Part shown: positions 8,650 to 19,142 of the stretch, in pieces
How positions within the stretch are numbered: the stretch's first letter is position 1
Layout of the letters: every line of letters begins with the position of its first letter
The notes under the pieces: model-generated
What the model was told of the DNA's origin: nothing
Database searches by the model: none
Seen by the model: the letters and a program-made list of their open reading frames with translations, nothing else
Program-made: the position numbers and the translations under genes
Origin: Jonesia quinghaiensis DSM 15701
Lineage (GTDB): Bacteria; Actinomycetota; Actinomycetes; Actinomycetales; Cellulomonadaceae
DNA length: 64,000 nucleotides
Direction of reading: 5' to 3'
Assembly (NCBI RefSeq): GCF_000423205.1
Contig: NZ_AUHN01000009.1
Coordinates: forward strand, 248,001-312,000

Positions 8650-11600
8650 TTACCGAGTGTAAGTGAACCCTGTGACGGTTGTTGCACCGTTACCGGTGTT
8701 GGTCACTGCCCTCAGGTGGAGATCGAACTCTCCACTACCTTCCTCAGGCAGTTTGTTGTCATCCGCCAAGTCCATCCTTGCTTCGTCTGCGTCTTTTCCG
8801 CCAACACGTTGCCAGTTCGAACACGTGGAACCGCGAACAGACCAGCAGGCTTCATATTCTTTAACCGCATAGCCCCGGCTCGGCGCTGACGTCCACTTCA
8901 TTTCAATCGCGCCTTCCCACCACGCGTTGATTTGAGTGATCGTGGGCGCATTTGGCTGGCGCAAGGTTAGTGAAGTGGATTCAATGGCACTAAACCCAGA
9001 GTCATTCTTCGCCCTAGCCTCGATAAGAATCTGTCCTGACTGTTCGCTCGACTCTGTATTCCCAGGAGGGTCGATAGAGTCACCAGGATTAGCGCCCCTC
9101 CATGCCCCACCGTTGATTCGGTATTCATAAGAAACACCGGAATAACCTCCCGCATTTCGGCCAGTAATTGTCACTGTGAAATCCGAGAAATCGGAGGTGA
9201 AGCTAGCGCTAACAGACGGGCGTTGTGGTCTGGTGAGTGGTGTTGCACTGGGTAGCGTGGACCAGTCTGAGCAGGCGCCCCGGGTATTACAGGCGCGCAC
9301 CCGGTGGGTGGAGGTGGCTTGCCCTGGGGTGAGCCCATCTAGTGAGTAACTGGTGCCGCTAATGCGCTGGTCAATACCAGCGATCTCATAGTGTGTGATC
9401 GCAATATTCGCACCACCGGTGTTTGATGGCGCTGACCAGTTCAAGGTGATCTTGCCGCCTTGCGCGTAGTCCCGGTTGTCGTCCACTGACGTTGACCCGG
9501 CGTTCGGTGCATTGGGCGCTGAGAACGTCGAGATCGCCTCAGTGGTTCCCGGGCGTGAAGTACCAGCGCGGTTGATTGCGCGTACCGCAAACCGGTAGTC
9601 CACGCCGTCTTCCGCCCGGTTGAATGACCAGTCAGTCACGTTCGCATCGAGGGTCACAGTGCGCACTTCATTGCCGCCTTGCAACACGGTCACCGTGTAG
9701 TTACGCAGAGCCGCACCATTTGTGGAGTCGAGTTTCCACGACACTTTAATTTCTTGGGAACCGCCAAGCCGCGCCGATGCTGACGGTGCGCTTGGTGGAC
9801 CGGCAGGAGTCGCGGAGGCGGACATCGGGCTCCATGGCCCAGCGCCACCCTCTGTTGCGGCAGAGTTGTTAGCACGCACACGGACCTTGTATGACGTCCC
9901 GTTTGTTAGGCCAGTGATGGTGGTGTTTGTTCCGGTTACTTCACGAACGGTAACTCCTTGATCACCCACACCTGGGGAAATCTCTACCGTGTAAGAGCGA
10001 ATCGCGGAACCTTCGTTGGACGCCCGATCCCACGTTGCGGTGATTTGCCCATCGCCGTCAGTGAGTTGCGGTGTACCTGGGGCACCGGGCAACACATCAG
10101 GGGTGATACCGCTCGACACCGGTGACTCATCCGAGTACCCAACATCGTTGCGTGCAGCAACAGTAAACCGGTACTCGGTGCCATTCGTTAACCCAGTTAT
10201 TGTGCAACTCGTTGAGGAACACTGTTGTACTTGGCCACCCGGTTGCGCTGTCACCCGGTAGTCGGTGATGACAGCCCCGTTGGCGTTGGGGGCATCCCAC
10301 GCAACAGTCACTGACCGGTTCGACGGTGAAGAAACACGCGGGGTGCGCGGCGCATCGGGAACCTTACGGACCGTGACATTGACGGTGGCCTCAATGTTAC
10401 GGTTCGGGTCATTGAGTCCGTCAGTGATCGTTGCAGCAATCCGAACAGTGCCTGAGAAATCACCGCCCGGAGTGACCGCCACCTTATTGCCCTGCACCGA
10501 TGCGGTCGTTCCCGTACCGGAGGTCAACACGCGCACACTAGTGATGCGCAACCCCAACCCCACTGGGTCGTATGCGCCAACTAAAAGATCAACAGTTTGC
10601 GACACACCAGCATCAGCAAGGACATCTTTATTACTCACCGAAGCCAAGGGTTTTGTCGAGGCAACAACCTCAAACGGCACCGTGACCTGAGTGGAACCTG
10701 CTAGCCCATAATTGATCGTCACTGCGAGCGAACCTTGGGTGCCACGCGCAAGCTCCGGTGGTGCGGAAACGTTCAACGTTGACCCGTCAATTCCTGCCAC
10801 AAAACCAGACGTTGCAGGGCTTGCAACTCGGAACCCGAACTGGGCGTTCTCCGCACCATCAGCGGGGGTGGTGAAGAGGTTCAAATCAACACTCACTGGA
10901 TCAGACCCCTGCGGCACTCGAACCACTGTGGGTGAGAAGGCCGGTGGTAGGTCCTCCTCCGCGAACACTGTGATGGGCAACGTGAGGACAGCTGATCGGC
11001 CAGATTCTGACTGCGTTTGCGAATCCCACACTTCAAAAGTGATCGAAGCTGTTCCGGAGAAACCTGGTGACGAAACGAAACGCAACGTGGTGTCATCAAC
11101 CACCAACGAGCTGCCGTCGCTTTGGGTTGCTGTCACCGTTTGAGGGTTTAACACTCGCGCAGTTTTACCTGGTCCCACCTGAACAAATTCAGCCAACGGA
11201 ATTGTGATTTCAGAGCCGCTAGCAACACGTAATTCGCGCACCTTCGGGCGTACTGTCGGTGGGAAGTCACCCAAAGCTGGCACAGTAATAAACGCGTATG
11301 TGTACGCGGAACTATCGTTGCGGTTCGACAACCGATAAGGAATGGTCTGTGTAGTGCTCGATAACGTCACCATCACTTTGCCACCTGGGGAAACTGCTGC
11401 TGCTTCTGAGTGGCTGGGCGGGATCGACAAGTCCAGGTCGCTGAGAGGCCCGGACGGGTTCTCAGCGACTTCCATCACGTCAACTTCAACGGTTTGTTTG
11501 TCAACCACTTCAGTTGGTGCAACAACGATGTCTTCGGCAATTGGCGCAGCAATACCCGCTTCAGCAGAAACGTGGACACGCAACACAGCCGAGGCAGTCC

Positions 11601-14600
11601 CACCAACCGGGTTGGTCACACTGTAAGGAATGGCGTACGTTTTCTCTTCAGCGTTTCGCGGAACCTCAACAGCAATTCGCCGCTCAGAAACTACAGCAAT
11701 AATGCCCTCAACTTGAGGGAGAGGTTGCAAGGACAGATCAAGACCAGACGGGTCAATGTCATTGCGGAGAACCCGAACCTCAACCGATGCACCTGGCTCA
11801 ACCGTGACCTCATCATCGGTGGCGACAATGGGAAGTGCACCTTCAGGCTTCTCAACAAGCCCCACGCGGACACTGGCAATAGAACGCTGACCAGTCCAAT
11901 CCTCTACCGCGTAGGTGAACACGTCAGTCCCACGCGCAGTACGCGAAGCTGTGTACTCCAACCAGTTCGCGCCCTGTGCACTGATGAACCCCTGAACGGG
12001 GGCCTCGTCGCCCAAACCCAGCAGGGTCACACCATCACCATCAACATCGATCCCGGTCAACGGAATCGGAATACGAATAGTTTCCCCAGCGTAGGCACGT
12101 GCCGTAATGTTCCGCGGGCTTGGCGGTTGTTTTGCTTCCGGGTCCGACTCGTGAACCAAAATCGTTAATTGGCCATTGGATACGTTGCCGTGTTCATCAC
12201 GCACAGAGAACGTGGTGGTTGTGGTGCGGGGATCTTGAGGTGCTTGGTATCGGATGACATCACCCGAGACAAAAAGTAGACCTTGGTCTTCTGGGAGCGG
12301 TTCCGGTAAGTCTTGAACCACGGAAATACGGTCACCATCAGCATCCGTTGCATAGTCGAGAACGGGGATGGTCACTACCCCACCAGTGCGAACAGTCGCT
12401 GTAATGGGTTTTACTTCCGGCGCCCGCTGCTGTGTAGAGGGCTCAGTGGGTTGCACCAGGATATTTCCGCTGACTTTCGCATACCCGTTGTCGATCTCAT
12501 ACGTCACGACCTCCGGTTCTGTCAGCGTCAGCCTGGATTTAATCGTGACAAACCGGTGTTCGGTCACACCGATGGACAACGCCGAGTCTTCCGACGCCGT
12601 CACCCCAGTGATAACTAATACCCCACCATTAGGGTCATAGTCGTTAGCAAGCGGCGCAACAGTGACCTGCCCACCAGCTGGCAACAACGCAACATCTGAC
12701 ACTGCCACTGGCGGTAACGGTTCACCAGGCCACTCACGCACATCAATACGGACAAGTCCAGTAACACTGTGTGGGGGAGAAACAATAGTTGCCCGCACAT
12801 AGTACGTACCCGGTGTTGGTGCGGAGAACGTAAAAGTACCCGAATCAAGATCAGGGGTGATCGTGGTTCCCGCGACCTCTTCAACTCCCGCTAGACGCGC
12901 AGGCTCCACCGACCGCAGGTTCACCGCGGACAACACGTTGACCTCAACATCTGAGGAAACGTACGTCACATGGTGGATGGGGTCAACGGTAGGAGGTAGC
13001 GTCCCTGCCGCAGCGACCTCAACGGCAACAGTTGAGGTGATGCGTTCTGTACCGTCACTAATGACAACGTCAACTTGTTGGACACCTTGCTGATCAATGT
13101 CGGCAATATAGGTCAGAATTCCATCTTGGCTGGCGCGTACTGCGCCTTCTTCAGATTCCAGTGACGCTGATTCCAACACCATCTGATCACCGTCTGGGTC
13201 AAGGTAGTCAGCCAACACGTTGTAGGTGGCCTGGGCGCCTTGCTCCACATCGAAGCGGGAATCTTGGATCTGCTCTGGGGCGGAGTTACTGGCCTCATCT
13301 GAAACAGTCAACGTTACGGTTGCGGTAGATGGCGGGTTCTTCCCCCGGCCGTCGGCAATCGTGTATGTGAACTCCTGTGTGCCGGTTGCATTTTTGTCGA
13401 CAGTGACTTGCAGCGAACGGCCAGCGTGGATCATCTCAACGGAGCCAAAACTATCCGGCAACGCGCTCGTCTCTGACACTGCGATAATCCCGCACTGCCC
13501 CACTGTGTCGTTTCCCAAAATGTTGAGGATTGTTGTACGCCCTGCCCGCACCCCAAGGTCGTCATCATTGGCGTTGGGTGCGCGGTCGTCAGCTAAACAC
13601 TCAGCGGTGTTGGACTGCACCACTTCAGATTCATCATCATTGTTGTTCTCATTGTCAGGAGAATCTGGAGCCTGAACTTCAGTCCAGTTGGGTTCCTCCG
13701 GGGTGGGGATGTTCTCCGGCAACCACACGCGCCCTTGCGCAACATCATTGAGCACAATGATGTTGCGGTTGACCCGGAACACTGGGGATGACGCTTCAGT
13801 TAACCCCTCGATGCTTTGCATGCCTACGTCATCACAAGTATTGATGTAGTTCATCGAACTTGAAGCCCACGCACCATAGAGGCAGTCATTCAAAGCCACG
13901 GGTGTCGCTGGGACGCCTTGTGCTCCCGATGCAAGTTCTGTGACTTCTCCCGAGTCAAGGTTGATCGACAACAGCGACCGGTCAGTTGCGACCACAACGT
14001 CGGAACCAGCGCCGGTATTGTCGGCCAAACGCAGAGTTGAACCGTAGCTTGTTAGGGCAACTGACTGCTTTTCCGTGTACACGGTAGTGCCCACAGCTAC
14101 GACGGGGCGGGTGCCTACGGTTGTGATCTGGGGGGTTAACGCAGGGACAGTGGGGTCAACGGCAATTCCCGTTGCATCGGCTAATTCAACAACACCTGTT
14201 TGGCTAGCTTGTGCGCCGCCCATCACATATGTTGTGACGTTTCCGCTCGATGGGTCCCACGCATACGTTGCCCCATCGCGCCCCACCGTAGCCACAGCCC
14301 CGTCGGCAAGGTCAGCATCCGCGGGGGTGGTGTCGTCGATGCTTTGCAGGTCCGATGCTCGCTTGATCCATAAACTACCGCTAGGGTCAATGACACTGAC
14401 CGCACCGGAAAACATGTCAACAGTGGCACCAGCGGGCATTTGAGCGACAACGTCGATGGCCATATTCGCGGGGTCCACGTGAGAGAGCGTGGCACCTTGA
14501 TGCATGATGATGTCTTGACCGTCTTGGAGCACATCAAAGCGTTGTTCGGTAGGGATAACACCACCGTTGAGTTCACGGACTTTGGCGTTGAAGCGCCCAG

Positions 14601-14805
14601 CTTTGAGTTCCGTGCTGTTCGTGACCCACACGGTTCCGTCATTGAGATCAACATCAGAAATGTCGTAACCGGGGTTGATGATAGCTAGCGTCGCTAAAAC
14701 AGCGGGCACAGCAATCCCTGCAGCGATCGACGACATCCGCGAGGGGGACATATGCGTCGTACGATCCTGCTGCTTCCCTCTATTGCGCAAGGGCAATAGT
14801 TTCAC
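8650..14805 (-). CDS. Giant surface protein with tandem Ig-like and fibronectin type III domains
   Basis: A 2,051-residue protein. A short basic N-terminus and one hydrophobic segment (about residues 24-43) suggest a membrane anchor with the rest outside. Residues 45-390 resemble beta-propeller-like repeats. From about 408 to 1470 there are many tandem Ig/cadherin-like repeats with the DPDGD and NDxDPSG loops usual for such domains. Fibronectin III units begin near residues 1485, 1572, 1668, 1762, 1855 and 1952 (patterns such as TVAWDAP, ITATWDRAS, LTNGTEYRFTV). No LPXTG is present. The GTG at 14805 is chosen because AAGGGAG lies 9 bases upstream and it overlaps the kinase stop (GTGA); another GTG at 14814 is too close to that site. 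In bifidobacterial PFNA clusters the fn3 gene sits in the same place. Role inferred: exported partner or sensor of the kinase, possibly binding surface glycans. Confidence 0.85.
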   Translation of the reverse strand: MKLLPLRNRGKQQDRTTHMSPSRMSSIAAGIAVPAVLATLAIINPGYDISDVDLNDGTVWVTNSTELKAGRFNAKVRELNGGVIPTEQRFDVLQDGQDIIMHQGATLSHVDPANMAIDVVAQMPAGATVDMFSGAVSVIDPSGSLWIKRASDLQSIDDTTPADADLADGAVATVGRDGATYAWDPSSGNVTTYVMGGAQASQTGVVELADATGIAVDPTVPALTPQITTVGTRPVVAVGTTVYTEKQSVALTSYGSTLRLADNTGAGSDVVVATDRSLLSINLDSGEVTELASGAQGVPATPVALNDCLYGAWASSSMNYINTCDDVGMQSIEGLTEASSPVFRVNRNIIVLNDVAQGRVWLPENIPTPEEPNWTEVQAPDSPDNENNNDDESEVVQSNTAECLADDRAPNANDDDLGVRAGRTTILNILGNDTVGQCGIIAVSETSALPDSFGSVEMIHAGRSLQVTVDKNATGTQEFTYTIADGRGKNPPSTATVTLTVSDEASNSAPEQIQDSRFDVEQGAQATYNVLADYLDPDGDQMVLESASLESEEGAVRASQDGILTYIADIDQQGVQQVDVVISDGTERITSTVAVEVAAAGTLPPTVDPIHHVTYVSSDVEVNVLSAVNLRSVEPARLAGVEEVAGTTITPDLDSGTFTFSAPTPGTYYVRATIVSPPHSVTGLVRIDVREWPGEPLPPVAVSDVALLPAGGQVTVAPLANDYDPNGGVLVITGVTASEDSALSIGVTEHRFVTIKSRLTLTEPEVVTYEIDNGYAKVSGNILVQPTEPSTQQRAPEVKPITATVRTGGVVTIPVLDYATDADGDRISVVQDLPEPLPEDQGLLFVSGDVIRYQAPQDPRTTTTTFSVRDEHGNVSNGQLTILVHESDPEAKQPPSPRNITARAYAGETIRIPIPLTGIDVDGDGVTLLGLGDEAPVQGFISAQGANWLEYTASRTARGTDVFTYAVEDWTGQRSIASVRVGLVEKPEGALPIVATDDEVTVEPGASVEVRVLRNDIDPSGLDLSLQPLPQVEGIIAVVSERRIAVEVPRNAEEKTYAIPYSVTNPVGGTASAVLRVHVSAEAGIAAPIAEDIVVAPTEVVDKQTVEVDVMEVAENPSGPLSDLDLSIPPSHSEAAAVSPGGKVMVTLSSTTQTIPYRLSNRNDSSAYTYAFITVPALGDFPPTVRPKVRELRVASGSEITIPLAEFVQVGPGKTARVLNPQTVTATQSDGSSLVVDDTTLRFVSSPGFSGTASITFEVWDSQTQSESGRSAVLTLPITVFAEEDLPPAFSPTVVRVPQGSDPVSVDLNLFTTPADGAENAQFGFRVASPATSGFVAGIDGSTLNVSAPPELARGTQGSLAVTINYGLAGSTQVTVPFEVVASTKPLASVSNKDVLADAGVSQTVDLLVGAYDPVGLGLRITSVRVLTSGTGTTASVQGNKVAVTPGGDFSGTVRIAATITDGLNDPNRNIEATVNVTVRKVPDAPRTPRVSSPSNRSVTVAWDAPNANGAVITDYRVTAQPGGQVQQCSSTSCTITGLTNGTEYRFTVAARNDVGYSDESPVSSGITPDVLPGAPGTPQLTDGDGQITATWDRASNEGSAIRSYTVEISPGVGDQGVTVREVTGTNTTITGLTNGTSYKVRVRANNSAATEGGAGPWSPMSASATPAGPPSAPSASARLGGSQEIKVSWKLDSTNGAALRNYTVTVLQGGNEVRTVTLDANVTDWSFNRAEDGVDYRFAVRAINRAGTSRPGTTEAISTFSAPNAPNAGSTSVDDNRDYAQGGKITLNWSAPSNTGGANIAITHYEIAGIDQRISGTSYSLDGLTPGQATSTHRVRACNTRGACSDWSTLPSATPLTRPQRPSVSASFTSDFSDFTVTITGRNAGGYSGVSYEYRINGGAWRGANPGDSIDPPGNTESSEQSGQILIEARAKNDSGFSAIESTSLTLRQPNAPTITQINAWWEGAIEMKWTSAPSRGYAVKEYEACWSVRGSTCSNWQRVGGKDADEARMDLADDNKLPEEGSGEFDLHLRAVTNTGNGATTVTGFTYTR

Positions 14806-16604
14806 TCGGTGCACTCCCTTGTTGGCGTCGTGGACGCCTTACCATTTTCTCTCACCAACGACACCTCCACACACACTGAATCGCTGTCGTCCAGCAGCGG
14901 TATCTGGGCGAGCGCAGTGTCAGTTCGTGTTGGCGTGCCAGAGCCGGTGACGTTCACGACGCGCCACAGGTAACTATCTCCTGGTGCTGGTTGCGGGTTG
15001 TCCCACGTAAATGTCACCGATGAATCGCTCTGCTGAGCAACCCGAAGGTTGATAACTGACGGTACAGAGTCGGTGAGGTTGAGGTCTGGCGCGTCATCGT
15101 AGATCGGCTCTGTACTGTTGCCAGTTGGTGCCTCGTTGTTCAATATATTCTGCCCGATATACACGAGCATGGCTATAAGCGCGAGCAGCGAAACAACTGT
15201 GATGAGCATCTTGCCCCGGCGGCGGCGAGCGCGCCCAGTTGCCGCAGAACGGTGCATAGCATCGTAGAAGTCTGGGGCTTTGTCGTCAGTGTCTTCAAAC
15301 TGTCGGGGCTCAAAACTTTTGTCATTCGCCCGTTGCGCTAGTTGTGCTGACCACCCTTGTTGCCCAGGTGTTCCTGGAGCTTGCCCTTGCGCTGGCGCGG
15401 CGCTTTGCTCTGGAATCTCGTAGTTGATGGTGGTGATGGGGCGTAGACGCGTGGCTTTATCCGCCTCGGTTTCCACCTCAGGGTTAATGGTTGACACGCT
15501 ACGCATCCGTGTGACGATGTCCTCTTGCCCCGTCAGCACGCTATTGCCTGGCCCACCGGTGGTGTCGCTTGGGAGCGGGGCAGAATGTGCTGATGGCGCG
15601 ATGGTGCTTGGCGCTAGACCTGTTGCCGTATGGGCGCTGGAGGCGCTGGTGTCTTGCCCGCGAACAACAGTGACGGAACGTTCCGAGGCTGGTTTCGCCG
15701 GGGACGCAGCCGATGTTTGAGGAGCTGTTGGGGTGATGTCTGGAACGTCAACGCCGGTTACCGGGAGTTGAAGTTGGCGTTCAATATTTTGTAGTGCGTG
15801 GGCGAATGCCAACGCTGAGGAGAACCTGTGGTTGGGGTCGCGTGCCATGGCCCGCGCTAGCACAGCGTCGAGCTCTTGTGGGACGTCGATACGTCCAATG
15901 GCTGGCAGTTGGGCGCGTTCGATGCGGGTGATGAGGTCCGTGGGGCTATTTGATTGCCCCGGTAATTCAAAGGGTGAGCGCCCGGCGAGCAAGGAGTACA
16001 TTGTTGCGCCAAGTGAGTACACGTCAGAGCGCGCGTCACCATAGGGTTCATCAAGCAACATTTCAGGCGGGGCCCATGGAATGGACATGCCTGCGGCGGC
16101 TAGTTTGTCTCCCACTGCCCCAGCGATCCCGAAGTCAGTCAAGGCGGGCCACCCGAAGTCGGTGGCCAAAATGTTCGCTGGTTTGATGTCGCGGTGAAGC
16201 ACCCCGGACCGGTGTGCTGTTTCTACTGCTGAGGCGACGCGCACCCCGGTGCGTAGTGTTTCCGCAACGGAGATGCGTTCTGAACGGAACCGTGCACCAA
16301 GGGAGGGTTTGGCACAGAATTCCATCACAAAGTAGGGGCGCCCGTCAGAGGCGATGGCTGCTTGGTGGATGGTGACGATCGAGGGGTGCTGGGAGAGCCG
16401 GGCCATGATGTTGGCTTCAGCGAAGAACGAGTCACGGGCACCAGCATCGAGCGAGGTGGAAAGCAGGACCTTCACAGCGACTGGGCGGCGTGGGAAGTCT
16501 TGCCGGTATTCGAAGACGTCAGCGAATCCGCCCATGCCTAACAGCCCGACGTATTCGAAGCCGGGAATCTTGGGAGGGATGGAGGGTTGGCGGCGTCCGT
16601 TCAT
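14802..16604 (-). CDS. Membrane Ser/Thr protein kinase with extracellular Fn3-like domain
   Basis: A 600-residue Hanks-type kinase. The kinase domain covers about residues 14-270, with glycine-rich loop GMGGFA, the VAVK lysine, HRDIKPANIL catalytic loop, DFG and APPEML, so it looks active. A long Pro/Ala/Ser/Thr-rich juxtamembrane linker (about 285-460) offers many phosphorylation sites. One membrane helix is at about 465-487, followed by an extracellular fibronectin III-like domain (NLRVAQQSDSSVTFTWDNP) rather than PASTA repeats. Its ATG overlaps the stop of the FHA gene (ATGA) and its stop overlaps the giant Fn3 gene (GTGA). Equivalent of pkb2 in the bifidobacterial PFNA cluster. Likely counteracted by the PP2C phosphatase of the same operon. 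Confidence 0.92.
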   Translation of the reverse strand: MNGRRQPSIPPKIPGFEYVGLLGMGGFADVFEYRQDFPRRPVAVKVLLSTSLDAGARDSFFAEANIMARLSQHPSIVTIHQAAIASDGRPYFVMEFCAKPSLGARFRSERISVAETLRTGVRVASAVETAHRSGVLHRDIKPANILATDFGWPALTDFGIAGAVGDKLAAAGMSIPWAPPEMLLDEPYGDARSDVYSLGATMYSLLAGRSPFELPGQSNSPTDLITRIERAQLPAIGRIDVPQELDAVLARAMARDPNHRFSSALAFAHALQNIERQLQLPVTGVDVPDITPTAPQTSAASPAKPASERSVTVVRGQDTSASSAHTATGLAPSTIAPSAHSAPLPSDTTGGPGNSVLTGQEDIVTRMRSVSTINPEVETEADKATRLRPITTINYEIPEQSAAPAQGQAPGTPGQQGWSAQLAQRANDKSFEPRQFEDTDDKAPDFYDAMHRSAATGRARRRRGKMLITVVSLLALIAMLVYIGQNILNNEAPTGNSTEPIYDDAPDLNLTDSVPSVINLRVAQQSDSSVTFTWDNPQPAPGDSYLWRVVNVTGSGTPTRTDTALAQIPLLDDSDSVCVEVSLVRENGKASTTPTRECTE

Positions 16605-18244
16605 CTGGTGACCTCAAGTTCGAAGGTCACGCCGTCACCCAGGTCAACCAGTGTTCCTGGTGTCAGTGGGGTGGGCTCGTCAGGGTGTAGACGTCGTGGT
16701 TGTTGGCCTGGTTCGGTCAGGAGTAACCCGTTGGTGGAGTTGAGGTCTGTGACCAGGACGAGTTCACCGTCGATGCGCACTTGGGCGTGGGTTCGCGACA
16801 CATCATTGTTGGGGCTGGCTACGTTGACGAGACGTGGTAACTCGTGGACGGGGAGCCTGGAGGCTTGGGGGGCGCGGCCAATGAGGACTGTGCGGTCTAG
16901 TGGGATGCGAACACCGTTGGACAGTCGCAGGGCAGGGACTGGCACGGCACGTTGGGTTGAAACGGGGTCCTCTGGGACGGGAAGTTCAGAGCCGTGTGCC
17001 ATCGCTTGGCGGTACTCCACAAGATTTCCGGTCAGGATGGTGGAGCTGGTGTCACCGTCGCTGTCAGAGCCAGCGTGGTTATCATCGGCGTCGTGGTGAG
17101 CGGTGATGGTGCTGTCCCCAATGTGGGGTTCCGTGAGTGACTGAGGCTTCTCCGGAGCGGGTGGCGCCGGAGTTGGTGTGTGTTCTTTGTCGATCCCTGC
17201 TGGTTGCGGTGCCGCTGGGCGCGGCCGGTAGGCCTCATCGTGACGGCTTTCTAGCTCAGTGACGTACGCCGGGAGCCCTGGTTGGGTGGCTTCCCCTAAA
17301 CGGGGCAAGCTGGGCGGAGGGGGCGGTGGCATGGTGGATTGTGTCGCTGTTTTGTGCTGGTAGCCCAGGTGGGCATCGGCAAGATCTGGCAGAGGGATCG
17401 CCCCTGAGGCGATTGCGGAGGACACCTGCTGGGGCATCCGTGTTGCCCCTGAGACGGGCGAGACAGGGGCGTGGGCTGCGTGTGCACCGGATTCTGGGGT
17501 GGGGCGCTGCATGCTTGATGCGGGTTGTGCAGGTGCGCCCGATGCGGCGGATTTTTTACGCGCTTCAGCGTCAGCAAGCCGTGGGTCATCTTCTATGACA
17601 GGCATCACCTGGGTAACGGCGCCTTGCCGTTGCTCCCACGCTTTGACGTGCGGGGTCAGCGCATCGGGTATGTGAGCGTCGCGGTGTAGCGGGGCATCGT
17701 GTGCTGTTGCTGCGTCGAGAAGTGCGCCCATGTTGTGAGCACCGGTTGGGGGTTGCTCAATGGAGGTGACTGGGTCATCAGGGTCATCCCACCCGAGGGA
17801 ACACAGGATCGATACGGATGCGACACCGGACGCCAAATATGATGAATCTGCGCCAGTTAATGTCAGCCCGGGAACCCCACGAATGCAAAACTCTGCTGCG
17901 GGAAGTTCGGCGTACTCACGCCACGTGGCAGCACCATCAGCGTCAACGGAGGAATAACGCCCGTCGTGATTGAGGAGTAGGACCGTAAAAAAGCCCCGCA
18001 CAATGACGTGCAAGCCAGCGCCTCGCACAGTGATTAACGCAAAATCTGGCATCTCTTCTAAGCCATTTTGCGCTAACAAACTCATACATTTTTGGACACC
18101 ACGTTCCGATGCCAGGGCATGCCACAAGTGGACCCCCATCTCTCGATCGAGGGGGTGTTCGGCAGCGCGAGGGCGCAGCACAATGAACGTATTGTCCCTC
18201 GCCACAGTCAAGAGGTTTCCTTGACCAGTGCGGCACAGCATCAT
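16601..18244 (-). CDS. FHA-domain protein with long disordered linker
   Basis: A 547-residue cytoplasmic protein. The first ~170 residues form an unassigned domain; the middle (about 180-440) is a Pro/Ala-rich, low-complexity linker; residues ~443-547 are an FHA domain with GRAP, SRTHAQV and LNSTNG motifs that bind phosphothreonine. Likely a reader of the adjacent kinase's output. The start is ATG 18244 or the next codon ATG 18241; AGGAG is 5 or 8 bases upstream respectively, and the phosphatase stop lies 1 base before the first. Its stop is fused to the kinase start as ATGA. Confidence 0.85.
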   Translation of the reverse strand: MMLCRTGQGNLLTVARDNTFIVLRPRAAEHPLDREMGVHLWHALASERGVQKCMSLLAQNGLEEMPDFALITVRGAGLHVIVRGFFTVLLLNHDGRYSSVDADGAATWREYAELPAAEFCIRGVPGLTLTGADSSYLASGVASVSILCSLGWDDPDDPVTSIEQPPTGAHNMGALLDAATAHDAPLHRDAHIPDALTPHVKAWEQRQGAVTQVMPVIEDDPRLADAEARKKSAASGAPAQPASSMQRPTPESGAHAAHAPVSPVSGATRMPQQVSSAIASGAIPLPDLADAHLGYQHKTATQSTMPPPPPPSLPRLGEATQPGLPAYVTELESRHDEAYRPRPAAPQPAGIDKEHTPTPAPPAPEKPQSLTEPHIGDSTITAHHDADDNHAGSDSDGDTSSTILTGNLVEYRQAMAHGSELPVPEDPVSTQRAVPVPALRLSNGVRIPLDRTVLIGRAPQASRLPVHELPRLVNVASPNNDVSRTHAQVRIDGELVLVTDLNSTNGLLLTEPGQQPRRLHPDEPTPLTPGTLVDLGDGVTFELEVTR

Positions 18245-18245
18245 G

Positions 18246-19115
18246 TTAACTCCTGGGGTACCTTGGCGTGGTGTGCTCAAGGCTCTCTTCCAATGCTAAA
18301 GCAGCGGGTATCTCCCCTGTTTCAGCGCTTATCGCTCCCGTGCTTTCTTGCACTTGGGATGCTGCGTAACCTACCACGCTGCTGGTGACGATAACGACTG
18401 TCACGTTGTCTCGTCCACCGGCAGTTACTGCCCCCGCAACGAGTTGTTCCGCAGCGTGTTGAGGGTTGAGGGCTGTTGCCCAAATAGCCTCTATCTCTTC
18501 ATCGGCAAGCTCGTCCGTCAATCCATCAGAACACAGCATGATCTCATCACCAGACTCCACTGGGAGCATCCAATAATCCGGTAACGGTATGCTCTGCGTT
18601 TCAAGCGCTTTGGTGATGACGTGACGTTGTGTGTGGGTGTGAGCAGCTGAGGGGTCAACCGCGCCACGTTCGATGAGTTCTTGCACCACTGAGTGGTCCA
18701 CGGAGATCTGCTCGAGCCGGGTGGTCATACCGTTTTCAGTGGAACGCGGTTCGCGGGCACCCTGGAGCCGGTAGGCGCGCGAGTCTCCCAAGTTGAAGAC
18801 CAACCAGTAGGGTGCACCATCTTGCAACGTGACCCCCACACCACATACCGTGGTGCCGCCCACCCCTTCAGTCAGTGAATCTCGTAGCCTGTTTGCGGCG
18901 CGTTGGAACGTTGCGTCCACGAGGTCAGGGTTGATCACTGAGTACTGGGATAGGCGGGAAAATTCGTCTACTGCGATCGCGGAAGCAATGTCACCGTGTT
19001 GGTGACCTCCCATCCCGTCAGCAACGACGAACACCGGCAGGCCCGCGAGGAATGAGTCTTCGTTGACTGTCCGGCGATTGCCGTGTGATGTCGCCGCTCC
19101 CCATGCGTGGTCCAT
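18246..19115 (-). CDS. PP2C-family Ser/Thr phosphatase
   Basis: A 289-residue protein phosphatase of the PP2C/Stp family, a metal-dependent enzyme expected to reverse phosphorylation by the kinase encoded downstream. Metal-binding motifs are present: VNEDSF near residue 18, VADGMGGHQHGD near 31, GDSRAYR, LCSDGLTDEL and GGRDNVTVV. The C-terminal ~35 residues are variable. The ATG at 19115 has a strong AAAGGAG 5 bases upstream. Corresponds to prpC in PFNA-type clusters. Confidence 0.93.
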   Translation of the reverse strand: MDHAWGAATSHGNRRTVNEDSFLAGLPVFVVADGMGGHQHGDIASAIAVDEFSRLSQYSVINPDLVDATFQRAANRLRDSLTEGVGGTTVCGVGVTLQDGAPYWLVFNLGDSRAYRLQGAREPRSTENGMTTRLEQISVDHSVVQELIERGAVDPSAAHTHTQRHVITKALETQSIPLPDYWMLPVESGDEIMLCSDGLTDELADEEIEAIWATALNPQHAAEQLVAGAVTAGGRDNVTVVIVTSSVVGYAASQVQESTGAISAETGEIPAALALEESLEHTTPRYPRS

Positions 19116-19142
19116 CGTTACTCCTTTGATTCGGTCAGATGG

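Noticed and set aside
11410-12168. A 252-codon plus-strand frame inside the giant Fn3 gene
   Set aside because: It is antisense to a clearly coding region, has no ribosome-binding site, and its composition reflects the complement of the Ig-repeat codons.
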